The notes: a model not told the origin generated them from the sequence alone. A DNA stretch of 64,000 bases from Pseudomonas persica (GCF_900291015.1 NZ_OLKL01000029.1:122072-186071), one strand, 5' to 3'; positions 1-9,832 are shown, numbered from the stretch's first letter. Numbers and translations: made by a program.

Positions 1-75
1 AGCCGCGAAGAATCCAACGCGGTGCATGGCACCGGCTGCGCCGGTGTTCGCGGCTAAAGCCGCTCCCACAGGGGC
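1..75. repeat. REP-family palindromic repeat
   Basis: The window opens with a degenerate REP element ending in CGGCTAAAGCCGCTCCCACAGG. Its inner part, with GCGGTGCATGGCACCGGC and GCCGGTGTTCGCGGC, recurs in inverted orientation near 40640-40700, so the two copies belong to one longer repeat subfamily. It lies downstream of the exonuclease III gene. Confidence 0.7.
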
Positions 76-153
76 CCTGCTAATTCAACGAGTTATGTGC
101 AGTTCTATGAGAGCTGGCTTGCCGGCGATGGGCTGCGCAGCAGCCCTTGGCGA

Positions 154-966
154 TCAGCTCAACTCCAGCCAGATCGGCGCATGGTCCGACGGTTTTTCCA
201 TCCCGCGCAGTTCATAGTCAACCCCGGCATCCTTGATCCGCGGCACCAGGTGCTGCGAGGCCATGATCAGGTCGATGCGCAGGCCGCGCTTGGGCTCGTC
301 CTCGAAGCCGCGGCTGCGGTAGTCGAACCAGCTGAAGCGGTCGGTCACCTCCGGGTACAGGTGGCGGAAACTGTCCACCAGGCCCCAGCCTTTCAAACGT
401 TCCATCCACTCGCGCTCTTCCGGCAGGAAGCTGCACTTGCCGGTCTTGAGCCAGCGCTTGGCGTTGTCCGGGCCGATGCCGATGTCGCAGTCCTGCGGTG
501 AGATATTCATGTCGCCCATCACCAGCAGTGGCTGGTCGTTGCGGAACTGACCTTCCAGCAGCGCCTGCAGGTCGTTGTAGAAGCGCTGCTTGGCCGGGAA
601 CTTGGTGGGGTGGTCGCGGCTTTCGCCCTGGGGGAAGTAGCCGTTCATGATGGTGATCGGGTTGCCATCGGCATCGGCGAAGGTGCCCCAGATGAAGCGG
701 CGCTGGGCGTCTTCCTCATCGCTGGCAAAGCCCTTGTGCAGGCTCAGCGGTGCCTGGCGCGACAGCAGGGCCACGCCGTAGTGGCCTTTCTGGCCGTGGT
801 AATGCACGTGGTAGCCCAGCGCCTGCACGTCGACCAGCGGGAACTGATCGTCGCTGACCTTGGTTTCCTGCAGGCCGATCACGTCCGGCTGGTGCTTTTC
901 GATCAGCGCCGCCAGCTGGTGCGGGCGGGCCCGCAGGCCGTTGATATTGAAACAGACGATCTTCAT
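154..966 (-). CDS. xthA: Exodeoxyribonuclease III
   Basis: A 270-residue protein of the exonuclease III / AP endonuclease family, which cleaves DNA 5' to abasic sites and degrades duplex DNA from 3' ends in base-excision repair. The N-terminus [14 protein letters not shown] holds the family Asn. The metal-binding Glu is in GLQETK (about residue 34), the GDMNISPQD motif carries the catalytic Asp/Asn (about 150), RIDLIMAS follows, and the C-terminal [10 protein letters not shown] supplies the catalytic Asp-His. The length matches the E. coli enzyme. It stands alone on the minus strand and is divergent from the acetyltransferase gene across about 130 bp. Confidence 0.95.
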   Translation of the reverse strand: MKIVCFNINGLRARPHQLAALIEKHQPDVIGLQETKVSDDQFPLVDVQALGYHVHYHGQKGHYGVALLSRQAPLSLHKGFASDEEDAQRRFIWGTFADADGNPITIMNGYFPQGESRDHPTKFPAKQRFYNDLQALLEGQFRNDQPLLVMGDMNISPQDCDIGIGPDNAKRWLKTGKCSFLPEEREWMERLKGWGLVDSFRHLYPEVTDRFSWFDYRSRGFEDEPKRGLRIDLIMASQHLVPRIKDAGVDYELRGMEKPSDHAPIWLELS

Positions 967-1098
967 GGAAAGATAATCCCGGTAAAAGGCGCGATGCTAG
1001 CCGACATCGCTTGCCATCACCAGCATGGCGGCTTCGGGAGGCTGCTGCTAACGTCCTTTCCAGAGCACTGTACGCCCGTTCCAGGAGGACTGCCCGCA

Positions 1099-1749
1099 AT
1101 GCCCGAAACCACTGCCGTTCCGGCTCGTGTCTGCCTGCTCGATGATGGTTACAGCCGTGAGGCGCGTTCGCTGTTGTACAACGCCTACCGTCACGAACCT
1201 ACCTTCGCCTATATCTTCGAGGCGCAACGCCCAGGCTATGAGCGGCGCCTGCGAGTGATGGTGCGCGAATGGGTACGCCAACACTTCTACCTGCAGCTGC
1301 CTGCCATCGGCCTGCTGGTGGAGGACCGCCTGATCGCCCTGGCCCTGATCGTACCGCCGCTGCGCCGGCTGGGGGTGGCCGACAGCTGGGCCTGGCGCCT
1401 GCGCATGATATTGGGCACCGGGCTGCGCTGTACGCGCCACTACATGGACTACCAGGCCGCCCTGGCCAGCAGCCTGCCCACCGATGAGGTGCATGTGCTG
1501 CCGCTGTTGGGCGTGCACCCGCAGTTTCAGGGCAAGCACTACGGCGAACAATTGTTACAAGCTGTGCATGACTGGTGCGCAGAAGACCCTGGTACCCAGG
1601 GTGTGGTGCTGGACACCGGCAACGAGCACTACCTGGCTTTTTACCAGCGCCAGGGCTATGAGGAAATTGGCGAGGTAGCTGTAGGACCAATCCGAGAGAG
1701 GGTGCTCTTCCATCCCAACCCGGTCTCCTCCAATTCAGCTTTTGCCTGA
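1099..1749 (+). CDS. GNAT family N-acetyltransferase
   Basis: A 216-residue predicted acetyltransferase. The ATG at 1099 is chosen because AGGAGG lies about 10 bases upstream and the protein then begins MPETTAVPARVCLLDDG; the open frame extends further upstream but over the divergent xthA gene. The acetyl-CoA binding region is visible as LGVHPQFQGKHYGEQLL at about residues 137-153, followed by the usual C-terminal YLAFYQRQGYEEIGE segment of the GNAT fold. The substrate cannot be predicted. It is followed after about 40 bp by tamA on the same strand, so cotranscription is possible but not shown. Confidence 0.85.
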   Translation: MPETTAVPARVCLLDDGYSREARSLLYNAYRHEPTFAYIFEAQRPGYERRLRVMVREWVRQHFYLQLPAIGLLVEDRLIALALIVPPLRRLGVADSWAWRLRMILGTGLRCTRHYMDYQAALASSLPTDEVHVLPLLGVHPQFQGKHYGEQLLQAVHDWCAEDPGTQGVVLDTGNEHYLAFYQRQGYEEIGEVAVGPIRERVLFHPNPVSSNSAFA

Positions 1750-1792
1750 GCAGACCGCGCGGCGGCTCCCTTGAGCGCCCGGCTCTGGTAGC

Positions 1793-3544
1793 ATGCGCCG
1801 CATGACGTATTCAGGAAGATTGACCTGGGGTCTGGTTATCTGGGCCGCCAGTTTCGCAGCATGGGGCCAGAGCGAGTTGCTGGTGAAGGTCAAACCGGCC
1901 AACAAGGCGCTCAAGGCCAATGTCGAAGGCTATATCGGTACCCTTGGCGACCGCGATGAAGAAGCGCTGCTGCGCTTCAGTCGCGGCGCCCAGGAGCAGG
2001 CGCGCAAAGCCGCGCAGGCACTTGGCTACTACCAGGCGCAGATCGATACCGAGGTCAAGCCCGCCAGCGAGGCCGACCGTTCCCCGCAGCTGATCATCAC
2101 CATCGACCCCGGCGAGCCGATTCGCCTGCGCAACGTGGCCGTGCGCATCGAAGGCCCCGCCAGCGAGATGAAGGCCTTTCGCGTGCCCGATAGCAAGGCC
2201 CTGCGCGCGGGCGAACAACTCAACCACGGCCATTACGAAGATGCCAAGCGGCTGATCCAGAACCAGGCGTCGCGCTATGGCTTCTTCAGTGGGCGCTTCA
2301 GCCGCCAGCGCCTGGCGGTCGACCCCCAGGCTGGTGTGGCCGATATCGAACTGGTCTACCAGAGCGGCCCGCGCTATCGCCTGGGCGCCGTCACCTTCGG
2401 TGGCGACACACCGCTGGACGACGACCTGCTGCAGCGCATGGTCTCGTTCAAGCCGGGTACACCCTACGACTCGGAACTGATCGCCGAACTGAACAATGAC
2501 CTGCAATCGAGCGGCTACTTCGAAGGCGTGCGCGTGGATGCGGCGCCCACCGCCGCCGTGGGCGAAGAGGTCCCCGTGGATGTCCGCCTGGAAACCCGCA
2601 AACCGCGCACCATGGGCCTGGGGCTGGGCTTCTCGACTGACGTCGGGCCACGCGGCAAGGCCAACTGGACCCGCCACTGGGTCAACCCGCAGGGCCATAG
2701 CTACGGCTGGGAAACCGAACTGTCGGCGCCCCGGCAGAACGTCGGCCTGTGGTACGACATCCCCCTCGACCCCCCGCTGACCGACAAGTTGCGCTTTGCC
2801 GGCGGCTACCAGAACGAAGAAATTGCCGGCACCGACACCCTCAGCAAACTGTTGACGGTGGGCCCCGAGTGGCACAGCAAGCTGCCCAGCGGCTGGCAGC
2901 GGGTGATTTCTCTCAAGTACCAGCGCGAGGAATACCGCCTGGGTGATGACTCCGGGTTGAGCAACCTGCTGATGCCGGGGGTGAGTTTCTCCTTCCTGCG
3001 CAGTGACAACCGCATCGACCCACATAACGGTTACCGTCTGCAGTTCGATGTACAGGCGGCCAAGGAAGGACTGGTCTCGGACACCAATCTGCTGCATGGC
3101 AACGTGCTGCTCAAGGGCCTGACCACGCTTGGCCATAACCACCGCCTGCTTGGCCGGGTGCAGTTCGGTGGCAGCGCGACCAATGGCTTCAAGAACAACA
3201 TTCCGCCGTCGCTGCGCTTCTTCGCCGGTGGCGACCAGAGCGTGCGTGGCTACGACTACCAGACCCTGTCGCCGAAGAACAGCGACGGCGACCGCATTGG
3301 CGGGCGCTACCTGGTCGCCGGCAGTGTCGAGTACCAGTATTCGCTGGCCGAGAAGTGGCGGCTGGCAACCTTCGTCGACCAGGGCAACTCGTTCAACGAC
3401 CTGGAACTACCAAGCCTCAAGACTGGTGTCGGTTTTGGCGTGCGCTGGGTGTCGCCGGTCGGGCCGCTGCGCCTGGACCTGGCCAAGGCGCTGGATGATG
3501 AAGGGGGAATTCGCCTGCACTTTTCCATGGGGCCTGAGCTGTGA
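1793..3544 (+). CDS. tamA: Outer membrane translocation and assembly factor TamA
   Basis: A 583-residue Omp85-family protein that works with TamB to insert a subset of outer-membrane and autotransporter proteins. A hydrophobic signal sequence (TWGLVIWAASFAAWGQ) covers about residues 11-27. Three POTRA-like domains follow to about residue 265, then a 16-strand beta-barrel. The barrel contains the family VRGY signature in GGDQSVRGYDYQT (about 475-487) and ends in an aromatic-containing strand, RLHFSMGPEL. The length is typical of gammaproteobacterial TamA. Its stop overlaps the tamB GTG start by 4 bases, indicating translational coupling. The second Met (1802) is an alternative start. Confidence 0.93.
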   Translation: MRRMTYSGRLTWGLVIWAASFAAWGQSELLVKVKPANKALKANVEGYIGTLGDRDEEALLRFSRGAQEQARKAAQALGYYQAQIDTEVKPASEADRSPQLIITIDPGEPIRLRNVAVRIEGPASEMKAFRVPDSKALRAGEQLNHGHYEDAKRLIQNQASRYGFFSGRFSRQRLAVDPQAGVADIELVYQSGPRYRLGAVTFGGDTPLDDDLLQRMVSFKPGTPYDSELIAELNNDLQSSGYFEGVRVDAAPTAAVGEEVPVDVRLETRKPRTMGLGLGFSTDVGPRGKANWTRHWVNPQGHSYGWETELSAPRQNVGLWYDIPLDPPLTDKLRFAGGYQNEEIAGTDTLSKLLTVGPEWHSKLPSGWQRVISLKYQREEYRLGDDSGLSNLLMPGVSFSFLRSDNRIDPHNGYRLQFDVQAAKEGLVSDTNLLHGNVLLKGLTTLGHNHRLLGRVQFGGSATNGFKNNIPPSLRFFAGGDQSVRGYDYQTLSPKNSDGDRIGGRYLVAGSVEYQYSLAEKWRLATFVDQGNSFNDLELPSLKTGVGFGVRWVSPVGPLRLDLAKALDDEGGIRLHFSMGPEL

Positions 3545-6500
3545 AACGCGTGATCAAGTACATTCTGCCGGGCCTGCTCGGGGTAGTCGCGAGCCTGGGC
3601 CTGGCACTCGGCTTGCTGCTGGGGACCGAGGTTGGCAGCCGCTGGGTGCTGGGCAAGGTGCCCGGGCTTGAGGTGGCTGACTTCCAGGGCCGCCTGGCAG
3701 GTAGCTGGCAAGCCAGCCGGCTGAGCTGGGCGGACGGTGGCAGCACGCTAGAGGTGCAGGCGCCGCTGCTGGCCTGGTCGCCGGCATGCCTGTTGCGTTC
3801 TACCTTGTGCATTGACCAATTGCAGGCGCAGCGCATCGACATGGCCTTTGCGCCCAGCACCAAGTCGGCCGACAGTGGCCCGCTGCAGTTGCCGGCGCTG
3901 CGCTTGCCGCTGGCCATCGAACTGGGTGAGGCCAAGGTTGGCCAGTTGCGCCTGGATGGCAGTGACCTGCTTGGCGACCTGCAACTGGCGGCGCACTGGA
4001 CCAACACCGGGCTACGCATCGACAGCTTGCGCCTGCAGCGCGACGCCCTGCAATTGGACCTGCAGGGCGACCTGCAGCCCGAAGCTGACTGGCCGGTGCA
4101 ACTCCAGGCGCAGCTGCAACTGCCTGCGGTAGATGGCAAACCCTGGCAACTGGCGCTGAGCGCCACCGGGGAGTTGCAGAAAACCCTGAAGCTTGCCGGT
4201 GTCAGCAGCGGTTACCTTGATGCCACGTTGAGCGGGCAATTGCAGGCGTTGGCCGAGCACCTGCCGGCGACCTTGCAGATCCGCGCCGAGGCCTTCAAGC
4301 CGGCAGGCTCGTTGCCCGATACCGTGCAGTTCAACCAGCTCAAGCTTGATGCCAGTGGCAACCTGCTCAAGGGTTATCAACTGTCGGGGGCGGCCAGCCT
4401 GCCGGCCGAGCAGTCACCGATCGCCTTGCTGTTGTCCGGGCTGGTCGACAGCAAAGGCGCCAGGCTCGATGCCCTGGACTTGAATGCCAGCGATACCCAA
4501 CGGGTCAAGTTGCAGGCCACGGCCGACTGGCAGCAAGGCCTGGTCGCCGATGCCCGACTGGACTGGCAGGACTTCCCGTGGCTACGCCTGTATCCACTGG
4601 AGACACCGCCTGAGGTCACGCTCAAGCGATTCATGGCCCAGGTGCATTATCGCGATGGCAACTACCAGGGCACCTTCAATGGCGACCTGACTGGCCCGGC
4701 CGGTGCGTTCAGCCTGGCCAGCCCGTTCGAAGGTGACCTGAGCCAGGTCAAGCTGCCGCAGTTGGCGCTGACTGCTGGGCAAGGCAAGGCCACCGGCAGT
4801 GTCGCCGTGCGCTTTGCCGACAACCTGGCATGGGATGTCGACCTGCAGCTGTCGGCGCTCGACCCGGCCTATTGGCTGGCTGAATTGCCGGGTACCCTGG
4901 CGGGGCCGCTGCGCAGCAAAGGCGAGATGAAGGGGGACGCCTTGAGCCTCGACGCCCGGCTCGACCTGAAAGGCCGCCTGCGCGGCCAGCCGGCAGCGCT
5001 CACGGTCGAGGCCCAAGGGGCAGGGCAGAGTTGGACCTTGGGCGCCTTGGCCGTCCGGTTGGGGGATAACCGTATCAATGGCAGTGGCAGCCTGCAGCAA
5101 CGCCTGGCTGGGCGGCTCGACCTCGACCTGCCGCGCCTGGGCCAGTTGTGGCCAAGGTTGCAGGGCCAGGTCAAGGGCCGGCTGGACGTCGCTGGCACCT
5201 TGCAGGCCCCGCAAGGTACGCTGACCCTGCAGGGCCAGCGGCTGGCCCAGGCGGAAAACCGCCTGCAACAGCTGGACCTGGATGCCCGCCTGGACAACGC
5301 CCAGCGCGGCGTGATCGAGTTCAAGGCCAGCGCTATTCACCTGGGTGACACGGCATTGGGCACCTTGCAGGCCAACGGCAAAGGCGACATTCGCCAGCAA
5401 GCTCTGACCCTGGCGCTGGACGGCCCGCAAATCAAGCTTGACCTCGGCCTGGATGGCCAGTTGAGCAAGGGTGACTGGCGTGGGCGCCTGGCCAGTGGGC
5501 GGATCCAGGCCGGTGGCCAGGACTGGCAGTTGCAGGCCCCGGCGCGCCTGCAGCGGCTGGCCAGCGGGCAGCTGGACTTTGCCGCGCACTGCTGGCGCTC
5601 CGGTCAGGCCAGCTTGTGTGGCGATGACCAGCGCCTGGCCCCCGATCCGCGCTTGCGCTACCACCTCAAGCAATTCCCGCTGGACAGCCTGGCCCAGTGG
5701 CTACCGAAGGACTTCGCCTGGCAGGGCCTGCTCAATGCCGACATCAACCTGGATATCCCGGCCAGCGGCCCCAAGGGCAACATCATCGTCGACGCCAGTG
5801 GCGGTACCTTGCGCGTGCGCGACAAGGATCGCTGGGTCGACTTCCCGTACCAGGCCCTGCGCCTTGACAGCACGCTGGCGCCACGGCGCATCGATACCCG
5901 CCTGGCGTTCCGCGGCGAGCGCCTGGGCGAGCTGAACGTCAACATCCGCCTCGACCCACTGGGCAAGAACAAGCCGCTGTCGGGTGAATTCCGCCTGGCC
6001 GGCCTCGACCTGTCAGTGGCGCGCCCGTTCGTGCCGATGGTCGAGCGCCTTGCCGGGCAGCTCAATGGCACTGGCCGGCTGTCGGGCTCCCTGCTGGCGC
6101 CGCAGGTCAACGGCAACCTGATGCTCAGCGGCGGCGAAGTCAGTGGCGCCGAGCTGCCGGTCAGCCTCGAGGAGCTTTCATTGCAGGCAGTGATTGCCGG
6201 CGAGCAGGTACAGCTCAATGGCGGCTGGCGTAGTGGCGAGGCGGGGCGTGGCCAACTGAGTGGCAACCTCACCTGGGGCCAGGCACTGGGCATGGACCTG
6301 CGTTTGCAGGGCCAGCAACTGCCCGTCACGGTCGAGCCCTATGCGACACTGGAGGTCGCCCCCGACCTGACCTTGCGCTTGATCGACGACAAGCTGGCGG
6401 TGACCGGCAAGGTACAGGTGCCCAAGGGCACGATCACCGTGCGCGAGCTGCCACCATCCACTGTCAAGGTCTCGGATGACACGGTGATCGTCGGCCACCA

Positions 6501-7215
6501 GACCGAGGAGGGCAAGCCACCCATGGCGATGGCCATGGACATTGATGTCGAAGTGGGCCGCGACAAGCTTTCGTTCAGTGGCTTTGGCCTCAAGGCCAAC
6601 CTGCTCGGCCATGTGCACATCGGCGACAACCTCGATACCCGCGGCGAGTTGAGCCTGGCCGACGGCCGCTACCGTGCCTACGGCCAGCGCCTGACCATCC
6701 GCCGGGCGCGGCTGCTGTTCGCAGGCCCGATCGACCAGCCCTACCTGGACATTGAGGCGATCCGCAAGGTCGACGACGTGATTGCCGGTATTCGCCTGAG
6801 CGGCAGTGCCGAACAGCCCACCAGCAAAGTGTTCTCGGAGCCGGCCATGAGCCAGGAGCAGGCGCTGTCCTACCTGGTATTGGGACGGCCGCTGGGCGCC
6901 TCCGGCGAAGACAACAACATGCTCGCCGAGGCAGCCTTGGGCCTGGGGCTGGCAGGTAGCGCCGGCATCACCGGCAGCCTGGCCTCGAGCCTGGGCATCG
7001 ACGACTTCCAGCTGGACACCGAAGGTTCGGGCAATACCACCAGCGTGGTCGCCAGCGGCAACCTCACCGATAAACTGAGCCTGCGTTATGGGGTAGGGGT
7101 GTTCGAGCCTGCGAACACCATTGCGTTGCGCTACAAGCTGAGCAAAAAGGTGTACCTCGAGGCCGCCAGCGGGCTGGCCAGCTCACTGGACATCTTCTAC
7201 AAGCGCGACTTCTGA
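3541..7215 (+). CDS. tamB: Translocation/assembly module subunit TamB
   Basis: A 1224-residue inner-membrane-anchored periplasmic protein of the TamB (DUF490) / AsmA-like bridge family. One N-terminal membrane segment (about residues 6-28) is followed by a very long repetitive beta-rich region with recurring Leu-Asp/Gly patterns. This is typical of the hydrophobic-groove proteins that span the periplasm and, in E. coli, help TamA and also contribute to lipid transport. The conserved C-terminal domain runs from about residue 900 and ends in SLDIFYKRDF, matching the aromatic terminal motif of the family. It starts at GTG within the tamA stop region (4-base overlap). Confidence 0.93.
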   Translation: MKRVIKYILPGLLGVVASLGLALGLLLGTEVGSRWVLGKVPGLEVADFQGRLAGSWQASRLSWADGGSTLEVQAPLLAWSPACLLRSTLCIDQLQAQRIDMAFAPSTKSADSGPLQLPALRLPLAIELGEAKVGQLRLDGSDLLGDLQLAAHWTNTGLRIDSLRLQRDALQLDLQGDLQPEADWPVQLQAQLQLPAVDGKPWQLALSATGELQKTLKLAGVSSGYLDATLSGQLQALAEHLPATLQIRAEAFKPAGSLPDTVQFNQLKLDASGNLLKGYQLSGAASLPAEQSPIALLLSGLVDSKGARLDALDLNASDTQRVKLQATADWQQGLVADARLDWQDFPWLRLYPLETPPEVTLKRFMAQVHYRDGNYQGTFNGDLTGPAGAFSLASPFEGDLSQVKLPQLALTAGQGKATGSVAVRFADNLAWDVDLQLSALDPAYWLAELPGTLAGPLRSKGEMKGDALSLDARLDLKGRLRGQPAALTVEAQGAGQSWTLGALAVRLGDNRINGSGSLQQRLAGRLDLDLPRLGQLWPRLQGQVKGRLDVAGTLQAPQGTLTLQGQRLAQAENRLQQLDLDARLDNAQRGVIEFKASAIHLGDTALGTLQANGKGDIRQQALTLALDGPQIKLDLGLDGQLSKGDWRGRLASGRIQAGGQDWQLQAPARLQRLASGQLDFAAHCWRSGQASLCGDDQRLAPDPRLRYHLKQFPLDSLAQWLPKDFAWQGLLNADINLDIPASGPKGNIIVDASGGTLRVRDKDRWVDFPYQALRLDSTLAPRRIDTRLAFRGERLGELNVNIRLDPLGKNKPLSGEFRLAGLDLSVARPFVPMVERLAGQLNGTGRLSGSLLAPQVNGNLMLSGGEVSGAELPVSLEELSLQAVIAGEQVQLNGGWRSGEAGRGQLSGNLTWGQALGMDLRLQGQQLPVTVEPYATLEVAPDLTLRLIDDKLAVTGKVQVPKGTITVRELPPSTVKVSDDTVIVGHQTEEGKPPMAMAMDIDVEVGRDKLSFSGFGLKANLLGHVHIGDNLDTRGELSLADGRYRAYGQRLTIRRARLLFAGPIDQPYLDIEAIRKVDDVIAGIRLSGSAEQPTSKVFSEPAMSQEQALSYLVLGRPLGASGEDNNMLAEAALGLGLAGSAGITGSLASSLGIDDFQLDTEGSGNTTSVVASGNLTDKLSLRYGVGVFEPANTIALRYKLSKKVYLEAASGLASSLDIFYKRDF

Positions 7216-7233
7216 GCCGGCGCGGGGCGGTCG

Positions 7234-7788
7234 TCAACGGACGGTGGCCGCCTCGATGAACTCATTGGTATCGGGGGAGGGCGGCGGGCTGGGGGCACGT
7301 ATCGGGACGATCAGGCTGGTGTATTCCTCGATCAGCCGGTTGAGGGCTTCTGGTGGTTCGCTGGCCTGGAACTGCATGCGTATTTGCACTTCATCGGGGT
7401 CACGGCTCTCACCCTGACGGCCTTGGCCGCCGAGGGTGACCTTGAAGCTCGCGGCCTTGTTTTCGCCTGCAGTCAGCAGTGCCTGTTGCGCTTCGGTGCC
7501 TTTGACCCGCACCGACAGGTCGACCTGCATGCGCTCCAGGGCCAGGCCCTTGGGCGAAACCAGCGCGAACAGCGGCACGCGCATGATGTGCTGGCCGTCC
7601 ATGGCCACCTCGACCATCTTGGCTTTCATGGGCGCGCCCAACGCCTCGCTGTCGCACTCGAAGAACTGGTCGAACAGGTTGATGTACTGCTGCGCAATCA
7701 GGCTGTTGGTAGCGCTGGCCGCTTCCTGCAGGCCACGGGTGATTTCGCGCAGGTCGATGGAGGTCATGGGGGCGGGGGATTTATCCAA
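7234..7788 (-). CDS. DUF2589 domain-containing protein (second copy)
   Basis: A 184-residue protein of unknown function. It shares the DUF2589 layout with its upstream neighbour: an N-terminal amphipathic helix (REITRGLQEAASATNSLIAQQY), a beta-rich centre including VPLFALVSPKGLALERMQVDL, and a C-terminal segment EPPEALNRLIEEYTSLI resembling EPPEAMMRVIEFLTDA of the neighbour. The proposed start is TTG at 7788 because GAGGAG sits 8 bases upstream; ATG at 7767 is the alternative. It is the last gene of a three-gene minus-strand run (Mor-like, DUF2589, DUF2589). No membrane segment or signal peptide is seen. Confidence 0.75.
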   Translation of the reverse strand: MDKSPAPMTSIDLREITRGLQEAASATNSLIAQQYINLFDQFFECDSEALGAPMKAKMVEVAMDGQHIMRVPLFALVSPKGLALERMQVDLSVRVKGTEAQQALLTAGENKAASFKVTLGGQGRQGESRDPDEVQIRMQFQASEPPEALNRLIEEYTSLIVPIRAPSPPPSPDTNEFIEAATVR

Positions 7789-7864
7789 TGATTCGACTCC
7801 TCAGGCCAGGTGGTGCCCCCCTTGTCGCTGGTCTGGGGGGCTGTTCGGGGCAGGGAGGTACGTC

Positions 7865-8524
7865 TCAAGGCGTACCGGCGCCAGGGGCCGGAGTGCCATC
7901 GGCCGCAGGGTTCTTCAAGGTATCTGCCTGGGAAATTGCGTCCTGGCTGTCCAGTGTGGCGGTTTTGACGACGGTTGGCTTTGTCGCGGCATCGGTCAGG
8001 AATTCGATCACCCGCATCATCGCTTCAGGCGGCTCCTGGCGCTTCAAGGTCGTGTTGAAAGCGTAGCGGGCGCGGGTATCTGTCTTGCGGGTTTGCGTGG
8101 ACTTGTGGCTGACGCTGCCTTTCACGTTCAGCCTGAACGGCCCCCAGCCCAGCGAACCGGTCGCCTCGGCGTTCATGTCCTTGCTGGAAACGTCTTCCGA
8201 CATCTGGTTGATGACCAGCTCGAACTCGACATTACCTTCTTCGATGGAAATGTTCGGGTGGGTGATGGCCGCCACCAGCGGCACTTTCATGGTCTTGCTG
8301 ACCACGCCCTTGTATTCGCCCTGTTCGTCGACGATGGTTTCGTCGTAGTCGAACTGGATGGCAACGGCCTTGCCGTCCTGGACGCACACTTGCATCAGGA
8401 AGTCGGCGTACGACTTGCTTGCGGTGACCTGGGCCTGGACCATGGCCTGCAGGGGGCCTGCGATCATGCGGTCCATCGGCAGGGCGTTGATTACGGAGCC
8501 GATGAGGCTGTTATCTATCGACAT
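7865..8524 (-). CDS. DUF2589 domain-containing protein (first copy)
   Basis: A 219-residue protein matching the DUF2589 family. The N-terminal helix region includes IAGPLQAMVQAQVTASKSYADFL, followed by FDYDETIVDEQGEYKG, the conserved core VPLVAAITHPNISIEEGNVEFEL, and the SVSHKSTQTRKTDTRARY segment before a C-terminal helix (EPPEAMMRVIEFLTDA). The Ala/Pro-rich tail (last 25 residues) looks disordered. The family has no established biochemical role. The gene lies 76 bp upstream of a second divergent family member and 60 bp downstream of a Mor-type DNA-binding gene, so the three probably form one operon. This is a cytoplasmic prediction, as no signal peptide is seen. Confidence 0.85.
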   Translation of the reverse strand: MSIDNSLIGSVINALPMDRMIAGPLQAMVQAQVTASKSYADFLMQVCVQDGKAVAIQFDYDETIVDEQGEYKGVVSKTMKVPLVAAITHPNISIEEGNVEFELVINQMSEDVSSKDMNAEATGSLGWGPFRLNVKGSVSHKSTQTRKTDTRARYAFNTTLKRQEPPEAMMRVIEFLTDAATKPTVVKTATLDSQDAISQADTLKNPAADGTPAPGAGTP

Positions 8525-8584
8525 ATCGGGATGCTCTTTCTAGTGGGTAAGGTGGCCGTCAATGGCGGCCACGATGTCTGGGCT

Positions 8585-8965
8585 TCAGCGAGTGCAAGGT
8601 TCCTGGCGACGGATGTTGCCGATCTGGCGCAGGCTCAGGCCGTACTTGTCGGCCAGCAGGCTGCGGGACAAGCCGCTGGCGCTTTCCTTCTGGATCTGCA
8701 GGTTGCGCAACTGGCGCAGGAAGTGGTCTGCCTTGGGGATCTCCAGGGCGACACCGGCAAAGCGCTTGATCAGCGCGTCGAGTGCTTCGGCCGGCAGCAC
8801 GTCGGCAAGCTTGGTGCGCTCGCGATGCTTGGGGATGTACTTGGGCCTGCCGCCGTAGGCGCAGGTCAGCTGGTAGGCGCTGTCGATGCCGATGCAGTCG
8901 ATCAGGGCCTGCAGCGAGTGGGGCAGTTGGCTGATGTCGATTTGGCTCAAGTCTGGCAATTGCAT
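8585..8965 (-). CDS. Mor-family (Mu middle-operon activator-like) DNA-binding protein
   Basis: A 126-residue protein resembling the Mor/C family of phage Mu transcription activators. It has an N-terminal dimerisation part (SLQALIDCIGIDSAYQLTCAYGG, then RPKYIPK), a middle region with the family IPKADHFLRQLRNLQIQ, and a C-terminal helix-turn-helix SRSLLADKYGLSLRQIGNIRR (about 100-120). The ATG is supported by AAGGAG at the right spacing. As first gene of a run with two DUF2589 genes it may regulate them; this is inference from position. No other Mu-like genes are nearby, so it appears to be a domesticated regulator. Confidence 0.8.
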   Translation of the reverse strand: MQLPDLSQIDISQLPHSLQALIDCIGIDSAYQLTCAYGGRPKYIPKHRERTKLADVLPAEALDALIKRFAGVALEIPKADHFLRQLRNLQIQKESASGLSRSLLADKYGLSLRQIGNIRRQEPCTR

Positions 8966-9216
8966 ATGGCGCTCCTTCGGGGCGGATGGGCTGGGCTACC
9001 CGATCACCAGCGGCGTTATGTCGAAGGTGTGACTGGATTTTCTGTGACAGCCGAGGCGCGTCGCTAGGCGGCATATAGGTTGGGGCTTGTAGTTTCGGCG
9101 AACAGGTTTTGCAGGCAGCGATATCCGGTGTTGTAGGACATGGCTTCAACATTTCGCTGTGACGGGTGATTTCCCATCAGGTCTCTCCCTGTGATACGTG
9201 TTGGGCCCGGTAACCC

Positions 9217-9675
9217 TCAATCGCACGGGTAGCTGCTCAGCAGGCTGGCGCTGCGCAGGTAGGCCTGGGGGGTGTCGAGCATGCCTTGTGGTAGCGTGCG
9301 CCAATCGACCAGCAGGCACAGCGCATGCAGCGGCTGCCCGTCGCGCTGGCCGATGACCTGGTCGGCAAAGTTGCGACGGTACAGCGCCTGGGTCTGCTGC
9401 AGCGCTTGTACCTGGTCGGCCCGGGCAAGGGTTTGCCGGGCCAGTTCGGGCAGTTGCGCCAGCGGTACGCTGAAATGCACCGGAGCACCATTGACCTGCA
9501 GGTAACCGGCCCGGCGCACGCGTTGCCACAGTTGTTGCCATTGGCTGCTGCCGGCGTGGGCAGCCAGTTCGCGGCCCAGTTCGAGCAGTTGCTCGGCTGC
9601 GGGTTGGCGGGTGTCCAGTGCATGAAGGGAAAAGGGTGTCAGGAACAGCGATGTGAACAGTAGGGGCTTGTACAT
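9217..9675 (-). CDS. Hypothetical exported protein
   Basis: A 152-residue protein starting MYKPLLFTSLFLTPFSLHALDTRQ, which contains a clear Sec signal peptide with likely cleavage after HALDT or SLHA. The ATG at 9675 is chosen because it places the signal peptide at the N-terminus; the frame is open for 19 codons upstream. The mature part is rich in Leu, Ala and Gln and has two Cys residues (CLLVDW and the C-terminal SSYPCD) that could form a disulfide. No family was recognised. The gene is on the same strand as the Mor/DUF2589 run but about 250 bp upstream of it. Confidence 0.6.
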   Translation of the reverse strand: MYKPLLFTSLFLTPFSLHALDTRQPAAEQLLELGRELAAHAGSSQWQQLWQRVRRAGYLQVNGAPVHFSVPLAQLPELARQTLARADQVQALQQTQALYRRNFADQVIGQRDGQPLHALCLLVDWRTLPQGMLDTPQAYLRSASLLSSYPCD

Positions 9676-9832
9676 GGTGCCTCCGGCATGGGTGCTTGGG
9701 AGCCCAATGCTTTCAGGCAGCCGCCACCTCACCCAGCAGGAAATGCAGCGCCGGGGCGGGGGACCGTTGTATCATTGGCGCGGCTCGTGCTCGTTGCGAG
9801 CCATTTGCCCCTGATGTTGCAAGGAACCTTCG

